Origin: Roseomonas marmotae
GTDB lineage: Bacteria; Pseudomonadota; Alphaproteobacteria; Acetobacterales; Acetobacteraceae
Length of the DNA stretch: 64,000 nt
Reading direction: 5' to 3'
Assembly (NCBI RefSeq): GCF_017654485.1
Contig: NZ_CP061091.1
Coordinates: forward strand, 2,982,501-3,046,500
In this document: positions 44,609 to 52,515 of the stretch, piece by piece
How positions within the stretch are numbered: the first letter of the stretch is position 1
Layout: every line of letters begins with the position of its first letter
Notes under the pieces: model-generated
What the model was told of the DNA's origin: nothing
Databases searched by the model: none
Seen by the model: only the letters and a program-made list of their open reading frames with translations
Program-made: the position numbers and the translations under genes

Positions 44609-45385
44609 TCAGGCCGCCGGCCGCTTCTCTCCGGAAGCGAAGCGCATCCCCGCCGGTATCAGCACGCGCCGCCCCTGCACGGAGACGGCGCCCGCCGGAA
44701 CGGCGCCGAACATTTCCTTCCGTGCCTCCACCATGGTCACGCCGGCGAAGCGCGGCGCCAGGGCACGGCCCGCGCGTTCCCATATCCCGGCGCCGCGCAG
44801 CAGCATGTGGCTCTGGAAGGGTGGGATGAACAGCGCGCTCCGCCGCCGCTCCACCGTGAACATCGTCCGGCCCAGCAGGCGGGAGATCTGGCCGGGGGAA
44901 TAGGGGCGCCCCTGGCCAAAGGGCGTGGTGTCGGAATGCGCCCAGATGCCACGCCGGTTGGGCACCACCACCAGCAGCCGGCCATCCTCCTTCAGCACGC
45001 GCCAGACCTCACGCAACAGGCGGCGGCCGTTCTCGGCCGTCTCCAGCCCATGCACCAACAGCACATTGTCGAAGGAGAAGTCGGGGAACGGTAGCCCGGT
45101 CTCCTCGACCAGGGTGCTCAGATTGGCATGGCCAGGCGGCCAGGGCTGCTGCCCAGCCTCGGCCGGGCTGGCGGCCAGCGCGCGTTCCGCCCTGTCCCGC
45201 CACAGGCACAGGTAAGGGGTGGCATGGCCCAACCCCAGCACGCACCGGCCCGTCAGGTCCGGCCACAGCTCCAGCATCCGCTCCCGCAACAGCCGCGCCG
45301 CCACGCAGCCGGTGGGCGAGTGGTAGAAGTCCCGGTGCGGGGACTCCGAGGCCGATTCGGGGGATGAGTGGACCTCCGCGCTCAT
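44609..45385 (-). CDS. SAM-dependent methyltransferase-like protein
   Basis: A 258-residue class I methyltransferase-like protein. The SAM motif is weak, reading VLGLGHATPYL in place of a clear GxGxG. Methyltransferase_11 features follow: FDNVLLVHGLETAENGRRLL, REVWRVLKEDGRLLVVVPNRRG and SPGQISRLLGR. It is divergent from gloB across 83 bases, an arrangement seen often in alphaproteobacteria. It may bind SAM poorly or act on an unknown substrate. The start chosen gives MSAEVHSSPES; an upstream start is possible. Confidence 0.82.
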   Translation of the reverse strand: MSAEVHSSPESASESPHRDFYHSPTGCVAARLLRERMLELWPDLTGRCVLGLGHATPYLCLWRDRAERALAASPAEAGQQPWPPGHANLSTLVEETGLPFPDFSFDNVLLVHGLETAENGRRLLREVWRVLKEDGRLLVVVPNRRGIWAHSDTTPFGQGRPYSPGQISRLLGRTMFTVERRRSALFIPPFQSHMLLRGAGIWERAGRALAPRFAGVTMVEARKEMFGAVPAGAVSVQGRRVLIPAGMRFASGEKRPAA

Positions 45386-45468
45386 GCATCCGATATAAGG
45401 GGGGATACCGGGGCTGACACGCCCTTCCTGCACTGCCCCCTTTCGAACACGAGAGAAGGACAAGACGA

Positions 45469-46200
45469 ATGACCGTGACAGTCCAGGCCGTGCCTTATTC
45501 CTCGGACAACTACGCGTGGCTGCTGCGGGACCAGGCGACCGGAACGGTCGCCATCTGCGACCCCGGCGAGGCCGCGCCGGTCATCGCCGCGCTGGATGCC
45601 GCCGGCGGCCGCTGCGACCTGATCCTGCTGACGCACCACCATGGCGATCATGTGAACGGCGTCGACGAGGTGCGGGCGAAATACGGCGCCAAGGTCATCG
45701 GCGCGCAGGCCGACGCGCATCGCCTGCCGAAGCTGGATATCGGCGTGATCCCCGGCGACACCGTGTCGATCGGCGAGACCGAGGGCCGCGTCATCGACAG
45801 CCCCGGCCATACCATCGGCCATATCGCCTTCTACTTCCCCGACGGCGACGTGCTGCTCTGCGGCGATACGCTCTTCTCGCTGGGCTGCGGCCGCCTTCTG
45901 GAAGGCACGGCGGAGGATATGTTCAGGGCGCTCTCCCTGCTGAAGCCGCTGCCGCCGCAGACGCTGGTCTGCTGCGGGCATGAATACACCGAAAGCAATG
46001 CCCGCTTCGCGCTGACCGTGGAGCCGGACAACCAGGATCTGAAGGACCGGGCCGCCGCCGTGGCCGCGGCCCGCGCCCAGGGGCGCCCGACCGTGCCGGT
46101 GACGCTGGGTGAGGAGATGAAGACCAATCCCTTCCTGCGCGCCAGCTCGGCCAAGCGGCTCGGAGAGATCCGCGCCGCGAAGGACAATTTCCGCGGCTGA
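45469..46200 (+). CDS. gloB: Hydroxyacylglutathione hydrolase (glyoxalase II)
   Basis: A metallo-beta-lactamase-fold thioesterase of 243 residues that hydrolyses S-lactoylglutathione to lactate and glutathione, the second step of methylglyoxal detoxification. The metal site THHHGDH (His56, His58, Asp60, His61) is intact, with further ligands in SPGHTIGHIAF, LLCGDTLFSLGCGR and CCGHEYTESNARFAL. The C-terminal glutathione-binding domain is present with KTNPFLRA. GAAGGA precedes the ATG. A glutathione S-transferase gene follows after 13 bases. Confidence 0.95.
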   Translation: MTVTVQAVPYSSDNYAWLLRDQATGTVAICDPGEAAPVIAALDAAGGRCDLILLTHHHGDHVNGVDEVRAKYGAKVIGAQADAHRLPKLDIGVIPGDTVSIGETEGRVIDSPGHTIGHIAFYFPDGDVLLCGDTLFSLGCGRLLEGTAEDMFRALSLLKPLPPQTLVCCGHEYTESNARFALTVEPDNQDLKDRAAAVAAARAQGRPTVPVTLGEEMKTNPFLRASSAKRLGEIRAAKDNFRG

Positions 46201-46213
46201 TGGGGCACCGTCC

Positions 46214-46807
46214 ATGAAGCTCTTCTACTCCGCCACCAGCCCCTATGTGCGGAAGGTCGTGCTCTGCGCCATGCTGCGCGGGCTGGATGACCGGATCGAG
46301 CGGATCGAGACCAATCCGCATGTCAGCCCGCCGGAACTGCTGGCGAGCAACCCGCTCTCCAAGGTCCCCTGCCTGCTGACGGTGGAGGGCATGGCGATCT
46401 ACGACAGCCCGGTGATCTGCGAGTATCTGGACGGCTTCGGAACGGCGCGCGGCATGTTCCCGGCGGAACTGCCGGAGCGCATTCCGGCGCTGGTGATGCA
46501 GGCGCTGGCCGACGGCATCATGGATGCCGCCGTCGGCCGCCGGCTGCAGCAGCCCTGGCCCCAGGATGAGGGGCGCCAGGCGGCGGATGGCCGCGCCAGA
46601 GCGGCGATCGGCCGTGCGCTGGATCAGCTGGAGGCCGCCCCGCCGCGCGGCCTGCACGATATCGGCGCCGTCTCTACGGCCTGCGCGCTGGGCTACCTAG
46701 ACTTCCGCTTCGGCCAGGATCCCTGGCGGGAGGGGCGGCCGAAGCTGGCTGCCTGGTTCGCCGAGGTTTCGGCGCATGAGGCGATGCGCGCGACGGCGCC
46801 CGCCTGA
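46214..46807 (+). CDS. Glutathione S-transferase-like protein
   Basis: A 197-residue GST with an N-terminal thioredoxin fold (KLFYSATSPYVRKVVLCAML, where the early Ser is the likely glutathione-activating residue) and the cis-Pro region SKVPCLLTVEG. DSPVICEYLDGF binds the gamma-glutamyl part of glutathione. A helical C-terminal domain follows. It lies just after gloB, so both are likely expressed together for glutathione-linked detoxification. The actual substrate is unknown. Its stop overlaps the next start (TGATG). Confidence 0.9.
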   Translation: MKLFYSATSPYVRKVVLCAMLRGLDDRIERIETNPHVSPPELLASNPLSKVPCLLTVEGMAIYDSPVICEYLDGFGTARGMFPAELPERIPALVMQALADGIMDAAVGRRLQQPWPQDEGRQAADGRARAAIGRALDQLEAAPPRGLHDIGAVSTACALGYLDFRFGQDPWREGRPKLAAWFAEVSAHEAMRATAPA

Positions 46808-47259
46808 TGCGGGCACCGGACCTGCGCGACGCCAGCCTGCCGGCCGTGGCGGTGATCGAGGCCCTGGGACTGAAGCCGCATCCGGAAGGCGGTCACTACC
46901 GGGAGATCTGGCGCGATGCGCCCGCCGGGGGTGGCCGGGGTGCCGGCACGGCCATCTATTTCCTGCTCGCCGCTGGCGAGAGGAGCCACTGGCACCGGGT
47001 GGACGCGGCCGAGGCCTGGCACTGGTATGCCGGCGGCCCGCTCACCCTTTCCCTCTCGGCCGATGGCAGGAAGGTGGAGGAGAGGAGGCTGGGGCCCGAC
47101 CTCATTGGCGGAGAGGAGCCGTTCGGACTGGTGCCGAAGGGCTGGTGGCAGGCGGCGCGGCCCCTGTCGGGCTGGGTGCTGGTAGGCTGTACCGTCAGCC
47201 CGGCCTTCGATTTCGCCGGCTTCGAACTCGCCCCGGCCGGCTGGAGTCCGGCCCCGTGA
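46807..47259 (+). CDS. Cupin protein of the DUF985 type
   Basis: A 150-residue cupin_5 protein. The opening GLKPHPEGGHYREIWRD and the central SHWHRVDAAEAWHWYAGGPL fit the family, whose founding structures have a sugar-nucleotide or metal pocket. The histidines for a metal site (SHWHR) are kept. The function is not established. It overlaps the GST stop and its own stop overlaps the methyltransferase start (GTGA), so it is translationally coupled on both sides. Confidence 0.88.
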   Translation: MRAPDLRDASLPAVAVIEALGLKPHPEGGHYREIWRDAPAGGGRGAGTAIYFLLAAGERSHWHRVDAAEAWHWYAGGPLTLSLSADGRKVEERRLGPDLIGGEEPFGLVPKGWWQAARPLSGWVLVGCTVSPAFDFAGFELAPAGWSPAP

Positions 47260-47861
47260 GCGACAGCCTGGCCTGGGATGCCCGCTACGCCGCCCAGCCC
47301 TGGATGTTCGGGCAGGCGCCCAACCGCTACCTGGAAAGCCTCGCCCCCCGCCTGCCCCGGCAGGGCGAGGCCCTGGCGCTGGGGGATGGCGAGGGCCGCA
47401 ACGGCGTCTGGCTGGCCCAGCGCGGGCTGCGCGTGACGGCGGTGGACTGGTCCGCCGCCGGGCTGGCCCGCGCCGGTGAGCTGGCCGCCGCGCGGGGCGT
47501 GACCCTGGCGACGGAGGCCGCGGACCTGACGCGCTGGCCCTGGCCGGAGGCGCGCTACGACCTGATCGCCTGGATCTTCCTGCATCTGCCGCCCGAGGAC
47601 CGGGCGGCGGTGGTCGCGGGGGCGCTGCGCGCGCTGGCACCGGGCGGGCTGCTGGTGCTGGAATGCTTCAGCCCGGCGCAGCAGGGACGCCCCAGCGGCG
47701 GCCCCAAGGACGCTGCCCTGCTCTGGACACGCGGGCTGGCCGAAGCAGCATTCGCCCCGCTGGAGGTGCTGGAATGCCTGGAAGGCACGGTGCGCCTGGA
47801 GGAGGGTCCCAAGCACCAGGGTCTGGCCGAGGTCGTGCGGGGCGTCTGGCGCAGGCCGTGA
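47256..47861 (+). CDS. Class I SAM-dependent methyltransferase (TehB-like)
   Basis: A small methyltransferase of 201 residues. The SAM motif is ALGDGEGRNGVWLAQRG, with motif II at VTAVDWSAAGLARAGELAA and the later ALAPGGLLVLECFSP. The layout matches TehB-type proteins, known for tellurite detoxification, and thiopurine-type enzymes. The actual substrate is unknown. It is the last gene of the gloB-GST-cupin-methyltransferase run and ends in a convergent terminator hairpin. The start GTG overlaps the cupin stop. Confidence 0.88.
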   Translation: MSDSLAWDARYAAQPWMFGQAPNRYLESLAPRLPRQGEALALGDGEGRNGVWLAQRGLRVTAVDWSAAGLARAGELAAARGVTLATEAADLTRWPWPEARYDLIAWIFLHLPPEDRAAVVAGALRALAPGGLLVLECFSPAQQGRPSGGPKDAALLWTRGLAEAAFAPLEVLECLEGTVRLEEGPKHQGLAEVVRGVWRRP

Positions 47862-47867
47862 ACGGAA

Positions 47868-47896
47868 GCACCGCCCGGCCTCGCGGCGGGCGGTGC
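47868..47896. terminator. Hairpin between convergent genes
   Basis: GCACCGCCCG (47868-47877) pairs with CGGGCGGTGC (47887-47896), with three more inner pairs possible around a TCGC loop. It is 6 bases after the methyltransferase stop and just before the stop of the convergent flavin-binding gene; there is no T-run. Confidence 0.55.
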
Positions 47897-47922
47897 GGAA
47901 CGGGTGCTGTCAGCGTCCCGGA

Positions 47923-48432
47923 TCAGTCGTGGAAGGAGACCTTGGCATTCTCGGCCGTATGGGCCGGCTTGCCGGTGGCCGCCGCCTTGGCATAGCCGAA
48001 GGCGAAGGTGATGTTGGAGGAGACGGCGTCCCAGTATTCGGCGCCCTGGATCTCCACGGCGATCAGCGCGACGCCCTCTCCCTCCGGTCCCTCCGGCAGC
48101 CAGGTGCGGAGGTCCTCGGTCCAGAGCTTCTTGTTCATCTCCTTGTCCCGCACGACACGCGCCTGGCCGGAGATGGAGACGAAATCCTGGCTGCGGGTAT
48201 CGGAATAGCCCAGCAGCACGCGCGGGTTACCCTCGATCTCATCCACCTTCGGGCTGTCGTCGCGGGTGAAGAACCACAGCGTCTTGCCATCCGCATCGGG
48301 CTTCTGGGCGCGCATCGGGCGCCCGCGCAGATGGCCCTCAGGGTCCGTGGTCACCATGATGGCGACCTGGATGTCCTGGATCATCTCGCGCACCTTCACG
48401 CGCATCTCGTCGTCGTTCCGAGGAGTGCTCAT
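47923..48432 (-). CDS. Pyridoxamine 5'-phosphate oxidase-family protein (general stress type)
   Basis: A 169-residue split-barrel flavin-binding protein of the general stress protein 26 group. Strand patterns include IQVAIMVTTDPEGHLRGRPM, TLWFFTRDDSPKVDEI and RSQDFVSISGQARVVRD. Such proteins bind FMN or F420-like cofactors and their role is not clear; true PdxH is unlikely given the pattern. It sits between a convergent methyltransferase and a thioesterase gene on the same strand 60 bases upstream. The start is MSTPRND; an upstream in-frame ATG is possible. Confidence 0.86.
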   Translation of the reverse strand: MSTPRNDDEMRVKVREMIQDIQVAIMVTTDPEGHLRGRPMRAQKPDADGKTLWFFTRDDSPKVDEIEGNPRVLLGYSDTRSQDFVSISGQARVVRDKEMNKKLWTEDLRTWLPEGPEGEGVALIAVEIQGAEYWDAVSSNITFAFGYAKAAATGKPAHTAENAKVSFHD

Positions 48433-48492
48433 CACGTATTCTTCCCTGACGGTTTCAGGGAGGAAAACCACCCAGGCGCGGTCCGGTTGCGG

Positions 48493-48957
48493 TCAGCGGG
48501 GCTGCGGGGGCTGCGGGGGCTGCTCCGGCACGCCTTCCACCGTCTCGCTGCCCTTGCGCCAGCGGTGGGTGGAGCTGCCGAAGGCGACCATCTGCCCGGC
48601 CGCGTTGAAGACCTCCGTGCGGACGAAATAGATGTTGCGGCCGCGCGATACCATCCGCGCCTCCGCCACCACGCGCCCGGCCAGGGTCTGGCCGGTGAAG
48701 CGGCAGTCCAGGTCGATGGTCACGGCGCGGCGGGCATTGCCGGGCACGCTGCACCAGAGGCCGGAGAAGCCCGCCGCCTGATCGATCATGGAGAGGATGA
48801 CGCCGCCATGCACGATGTTGCTGCGGTTCATATGCTGCTCGCCGGCTTCCATCGCCACGCGGGCGTAGCCATCCCGCCATTCCTCCAGGCGCATGCCCAG
48901 CAGGTCGTGATAGGGCGCGGAGGCGGCGGCGAAGTCGGGATTCTCGTTCTCGGACAT
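48493..48957 (-). CDS. PaaI-family hotdog thioesterase
   Basis: A 154-residue hotdog-fold acyl-CoA thioesterase-like protein. The active-site region NIVHGGVILSMIDQAAGF has the conserved HGG and the later Asp of PaaI enzymes. The strand RFTGQTLAGRVVAEARMVSRGRN and the closing STHRWRKG fit the family. The C-terminus is a short Gln-Pro-Pro repeat encoded by GGCTGCGGG copies on the plus strand. The acyl-CoA substrate is unknown. The start is MSENENPD, with the next gene upstream being the disrupted GFA gene. Confidence 0.88.
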   Translation of the reverse strand: MSENENPDFAAASAPYHDLLGMRLEEWRDGYARVAMEAGEQHMNRSNIVHGGVILSMIDQAAGFSGLWCSVPGNARRAVTIDLDCRFTGQTLAGRVVAEARMVSRGRNIYFVRTEVFNAAGQMVAFGSSTHRWRKGSETVEGVPEQPPQPPQPR

Positions 48958-49078
48958 GGCTGCGGGGGTGCCCGTCACGGGCGGGGCCGTCAAGGGGCTT
49001 CGAGGCGCCAAGCCAGGCCCGGGCACCATCGGCTAGCCATGCCCTGGCGCGGCCGGATGTCCCCCGCGATGCACCGCC

Positions 49079-49622
49079 CTATTCCGGCATGAGGTCGCCC
49101 GAACCGCCGCCCTCGGCCGGGAGGTCACGGAACTTCGGCAGGCCGTCGCGCATCGGCAACACGGTTTCGGCGTAGTGCACATGCACGGCCGGCACGAAGG
49201 GCAGGTCGGGGATGGTCGCGGCGAAGACATCGACCATCTGCATCGGCGGGTGGCGCGCCATCAGGTGGCCGCCGCACAGCCTGCAATACTGGCGCTCGCT
49301 CATCGGCGTCTTGGCATAGGTGCCAATGTGCTCGGCGCCCCTAGAGGCTGTTATGAACCTGGTGCTAGAGAACTGATTTTGCTGGCCTTCCCCAGCGGAC
49401 CTACCTGCGGAAGGCCGAGCAGATCCAGCATGTTATGAGTGGTTCATAACAGCCTCTAGTGACTTCCACGGCCTCAGGGGACCAGAGGCTGAAGGCATTC
49501 ACCGGCCCCCCGGACCAGGAACGGCAGGAACGGCAGTGGCAGTAGCCCATGACATTCGGCTGGCCGCTCACGCGAAGCCCGACGGCACCGCAGAAGCAGG
49601 CGCCCGAGTAGGAAGCGCTCAT
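49079..49622 (-). pseudogene. GFA-family (glutathione-dependent formaldehyde-activating-like) gene split by a MITE
   Basis: Two fragments of one gene. The 5' part (MSASYSGACFCGAVGLRV... to ...SPEAVEVTR) and the 3' part (from GAEHIGTYAK to the end GGSGDLMPE) are separated by the element at 49341-49459. Removing 115 bases, the insert plus one CTAG, gives the junction EVTRGAEHIGTYAK in frame, restoring a 142-residue GFA protein with its zinc Cys set (CFC, CHCRSC and CRLCG). With the insert, the frame runs into CYEPLITCW and soon stops, losing the last CxxC. GFA proteins bind glutathione and zinc. The gene is therefore almost certainly inactive here. A start 66 bases upstream is possible. Confidence 0.9.
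49341..49459. mobile_element. MITE with 19-base perfect terminal inverted repeats
   Basis: A 119-base element whose ends are exact inverted repeats: CTAGAGGCTGTTATGAACC at 49341-49359 and its complement at 49441-49459. CTAG at both ends probably is the 4-base target duplication, so the mobile unit is about 111 bases with 15-base termini starting GAGGCTGTTATG. Such ends and a CTAG target are like those of IS5-family elements, but no transposase is encoded. The inside has a further GGCCTTCC/GGAAGGCC pair and a TGTTATGA/TCATAACA hairpin near the right end (49431-49451), so one strand can fold strongly. It is much more AT-rich than its surroundings, as expected for acquired DNA. Confidence 0.9.
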
Positions 49623-49702
49623 GATGTTCCCCGCCCTCTCATCGCTGTACCGCCGAGTGTCGTCCGATCCTGCTCCAGAGCAAGACAATACGCAGCCTGA
49701 GG

Positions 49703-50281
49703 CTAGCGCCGCAGCTCCAGGATATCGAAGCGCGATTCATAGAGCGGCAGCGGCAGTTCCAGCCGCATCCGGTCTTCGGCCAGCGGGATGAGGTAGCCGA
49801 CCTGATCCCGGCTCAGGTCCATGTTGTAGCGCAGCGGCTTCTCCTCGCCCCAGGCCTCGGCCCCCGCATAGCCCAGGCGCGCGCCTCCGATGTCGTAGAA
49901 GATGCCGGAGGTGCGCTGGGAGCCCGTCAGCTTCTCCAGCCGCAGCCCCTCCTCGTCATCGGTGATGCGGCACTTGAAGTCGCGGTAGATCACCAGCGGC
50001 GGCCGGCCACCTAGCTTCAGCGCCCGGCAGCGCCATTCGCCCGCCATCCTGGCCGGGGCCATCTCCACCGCCTGGCCCTTCAGCACTTCCGCCAGTTCCG
50101 CCACATCGGCCGGCGTGCCGCCGGCGCGTGCGGCGGCGATGGCTTCCCTCCGCGCGCTGTCGAAGCGTTCGAGCCTCTGCTGGTCGAATTCCGTCAGGTC
50201 GTTCGGGAAGCGGCCATCCGCCAGGGCCGGGGCGGCGACCAGCATGGCCGCCAGGGCCAGCCAGAAGGGTCGGTGCGTCAT
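49703..50281 (-). CDS. DUF4893-type secreted protein
   Basis: A 192-residue exported protein. The signal peptide is HRPFWLALAAMLVAAPALA. The conserved block WRCRALKLGGRPPLVIYRDF followed by KCRITDDEEGLRLEKLTGSQRTSGIFY fits DUF4893, a family of unknown role in alphaproteobacteria. Two Cys in that block (WRCR and FKCRI) could form a disulfide in the periplasm. It is transcribed on the minus strand, upstream of the broken GFA gene and 38 bases downstream of the dppF-like ATPase gene, so could be in the same transcript. Confidence 0.82.
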   Translation of the reverse strand: MTHRPFWLALAAMLVAAPALADGRFPNDLTEFDQQRLERFDSARREAIAAARAGGTPADVAELAEVLKGQAVEMAPARMAGEWRCRALKLGGRPPLVIYRDFKCRITDDEEGLRLEKLTGSQRTSGIFYDIGGARLGYAGAEAWGEEKPLRYNMDLSRDQVGYLIPLAEDRMRLELPLPLYESRFDILELRR

Positions 50282-50319
50282 ACCGCCAGACTAGGACAGC
50301 ATGACGTGAATATCAGCTT

Positions 50320-51237
50320 TCAACTGCTGGCGAGCGCCCAGTGGCCGGGTTCCACCTGTTGCAGCACCGCGCCGGGTGGTGGCGGCACGGGGTCGTAGGG
50401 GATGCGGCGGCGCGCGGCCTCCCGGTCCGGGTCCGGGATCGGCGCGGCGGAGATCAGGGCTCGGGTATAGGGATGCTGCGGATTGGCGAAGACCTGCTCC
50501 GTGCTGCCCATTTCCACGATCCGCCCGCGCAGCATCACCGCCACGCGGTGGCAGAGATGCCGCACCATGCCGAGGTCATGGGCGATGAACAGATAGGCCA
50601 TCCCCATCTCCTCCTGCAGGTCGAGGAAGAGATTGACGATCTGCGCCTGGATGGAGACGTCGAGCGCCGTGATCGGCTCATCCGCCACGATCAGCTTCGG
50701 CCCCAGGGCGATGGCGCGGGCGATGCCGATGCGCTGCCGCTGGCCGCCCGAGAACTGGTGCGGGAAGCGGTCCATGAATTTCGGGTCCAGCCCGACCTGC
50801 CGGAACAGCGCGGCCACCCGGTCCCGCCGCTCGGCGGCGTTATGGACGATGCCATGGGTCCGCAGCGGCTCGCCCACGCTCTCCCCGACCCTCAGGCGGG
50901 GGTTGAGCGAGGAGAAGGGGTCCTGGAAGACCACCTGCAACCGCTTGCGGATGGGTGCAAGGCGGCTGTGGCCGAGGCGGCTGATCTCCTCCCCCTCGAA
51001 ATAGACCTCGCCGGCCGTCGGCTCCTCCAGCCGCAGGACCAGCCGCCCCGTGGTGGACTTCCCCGAGCCGGATTCGCCAACCAGCCCCAGCGTCTCGCCA
51101 TAGCCGATCTCGAAGGAGACGCCGTCCACCGCCCGCACGGTATGGGTGGGGCGGCCGAAGATGTCCTTGGTGGTGTGGAAATGCTTGGTCAGCCCTTCCA
51201 CCCGCAGCAGCGGCGCCTGCCCCTTGCCCGCGCTCAT
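50320..51237 (-). CDS. ABC transporter ATPase, DppF/OppF type
   Basis: The second nucleotide-binding subunit of a peptide-type (Opp/Dpp) ABC importer, 305 residues. Walker A is [15 protein letters not shown], the signature is [17 protein letters not shown], and Walker B is [18 protein letters not shown]. The C-terminal oligopeptide/dipeptide domain is seen at [20 protein letters not shown]. Its ATG overlaps the stop of the DppD-like gene (ATGA). No permease or binding-protein genes are adjacent on either side. They may be encoded elsewhere. Confidence 0.92.
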   Translation of the reverse strand: MSAGKGQAPLLRVEGLTKHFHTTKDIFGRPTHTVRAVDGVSFEIGYGETLGLVGESGSGKSTTGRLVLRLEEPTAGEVYFEGEEISRLGHSRLAPIRKRLQVVFQDPFSSLNPRLRVGESVGEPLRTHGIVHNAAERRDRVAALFRQVGLDPKFMDRFPHQFSGGQRQRIGIARAIALGPKLIVADEPITALDVSIQAQIVNLFLDLQEEMGMAYLFIAHDLGMVRHLCHRVAVMLRGRIVEMGSTEQVFANPQHPYTRALISAAPIPDPDREAARRRIPYDPVPPPPGAVLQQVEPGHWALASS

Positions 51238-52295
51238 GCCGCGGCTCCCTTCTCGGCCAGGTCCGGTCGCTGGGCCAGGGCCCTCGGCAGGTCGTACCAG
51301 GCGGCCACCAGATGCCCCGGCGCGGCATCCCGCGCCTGCACCAGCGGCGGGACCTCACGGAAGCAGCGCTCGGTGGCGAAGGGGTTGCGCGGCGCGAAGG
51401 GATCGCCCGGCGGCGGGTTGGTCATGTCCGGCGGCGCGCCGGCGATCTGCTGCAGCCGGGGGCGGCGCTTCACCTGCCCGGGCGTATGCGTCTCATAGAC
51501 CCGGCCCTCGCTATGGTCCGGCAGGGAGCGCAGCAGGCCCCAGGTATAGGCGCTGCGCGTGTCGTTGAAGACGGCGCGCGCGGGGCCACGCTCCATGATG
51601 CGCCCGCCATACATGACCTGCACATTGTCGGCCAGGCCGGCCACCACGCCCATGTCATGGGTGATCCAGATCATCGCCATGCCGAGCTTCTTCTTCAGGT
51701 CCTTCATCAGGTCGAGGATCTGCGCCTGCACCGTCACGTCCAGCGCCGTGGTCGCCTCATCCGCGATCAGCAGCTTCGGCTCGCAGGCCACGCCGATGGC
51801 GATCATGACGCGCTGGCGCATGCCGCCCGAGAACTGGTGGGGATACTGCTTCACCCGCTTCCCGGGGTCGGGGATGCCGACGAGGTCCAGCAGTTCCACC
51901 GCCCGCGCCTCCGCGGCGCGCCTGGACATCAGCCCATGGCTGGTGATGGCCTCGGCGATCTGCCGCTCCACCGTCAGCACCGGGTTGAGCGATGTCATGG
52001 GGTCCTGGAAGATCATGCCGATGCGCTTGCCGCGCAGGTCGCGCAGCTCCCGCTCCGGCATGCTCAGCAGGTCGCGCCCCTCGAAGATCACCTGCCCGCC
52101 GGCGATGCGGCCCGGCGGCTTCGGGATCAGCCCGAGCATGGCCAGTACATGCACGCTCTTGCCGCTGCCACTCTCCCCCACCACGCCCAGCGTCTCGCCG
52201 GCTTCGAGGTTGTAGGTCACGCCGCTGACGGCATGCACGGCGCCGCCCGCGGTATCGAAGCGGACGGTGAGGTCTTTCACCTCCAGCAAAGGCAT
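51234..52295 (-). CDS. ABC transporter ATPase, DppD/OppD type
   Basis: The first nucleotide-binding subunit of the same type of importer, 353 residues. Walker A is [16 protein letters not shown], the signature is FSGGMRQRVMIAIGVA, and Walker B is LLIADEATTALDVTVQAQ. The C-terminal Opp/Dpp region is lengthened, to about 60 residues more than usual, ending in [18 protein letters not shown] prefer the ATG at 52295 (MPLLEVKDLTVRF), with GGGAG 9 bases upstream, over one 9 bases before. The gene is followed by dppF with an overlap but preceded by no transport gene, only a 220-base gap that holds a terminator for the upstream operon. Confidence 0.92.
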   Translation of the reverse strand: MPLLEVKDLTVRFDTAGGAVHAVSGVTYNLEAGETLGVVGESGSGKSVHVLAMLGLIPKPPGRIAGGQVIFEGRDLLSMPERELRDLRGKRIGMIFQDPMTSLNPVLTVERQIAEAITSHGLMSRRAAEARAVELLDLVGIPDPGKRVKQYPHQFSGGMRQRVMIAIGVACEPKLLIADEATTALDVTVQAQILDLMKDLKKKLGMAMIWITHDMGVVAGLADNVQVMYGGRIMERGPARAVFNDTRSAYTWGLLRSLPDHSEGRVYETHTPGQVKRRPRLQQIAGAPPDMTNPPPGDPFAPRNPFATERCFREVPPLVQARDAAPGHLVAAWYDLPRALAQRPDLAEKGAAA

Positions 52296-52455
52296 CGGAG
52301 ACATCTCCCGGTTCGAGCTGCGAGGCATGTGGTCTGGCCGGGATTCTTGACGATCCCGTTCTTCCTGGCCCTGGCGGTCCCGGAGCCGCTCGCCGGCCTG
52401 CTCCATGACCGCCGGACCGCTGTTCGGCGCGCATCGTTACTTGCCCGGCGATTCT

Positions 52456-52493
52456 GCCGGGGCCCCTCATGCTCTAGCAAGAGCCGCCCCGGC
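52456..52493 (-). terminator. Nested hairpin after the bestrophin gene
   Basis: The outer stem is GCCGGGGC (52456-52463) with GCCCCGGC (52486-52493), enclosing an inner GCTCT-AGCA-AGAGC hairpin. It lies 23 bases beyond the bestrophin stop, between that operon and the dppDF pair, in a 220-base gap with no coding. No T-run follows, so the termination strength is uncertain. Confidence 0.55.
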
Positions 52494-52515
52494 ACGCCAT
52501 GGCACCCATGGAGCG

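Noticed and set aside
48490..48530. GGCTGCGGG tandem copies at the end of the thioesterase gene as a regulatory repeat
   Set aside because: Only about three short copies, inside the coding end and giving a Gln-Pro-Pro tail; too few to call.
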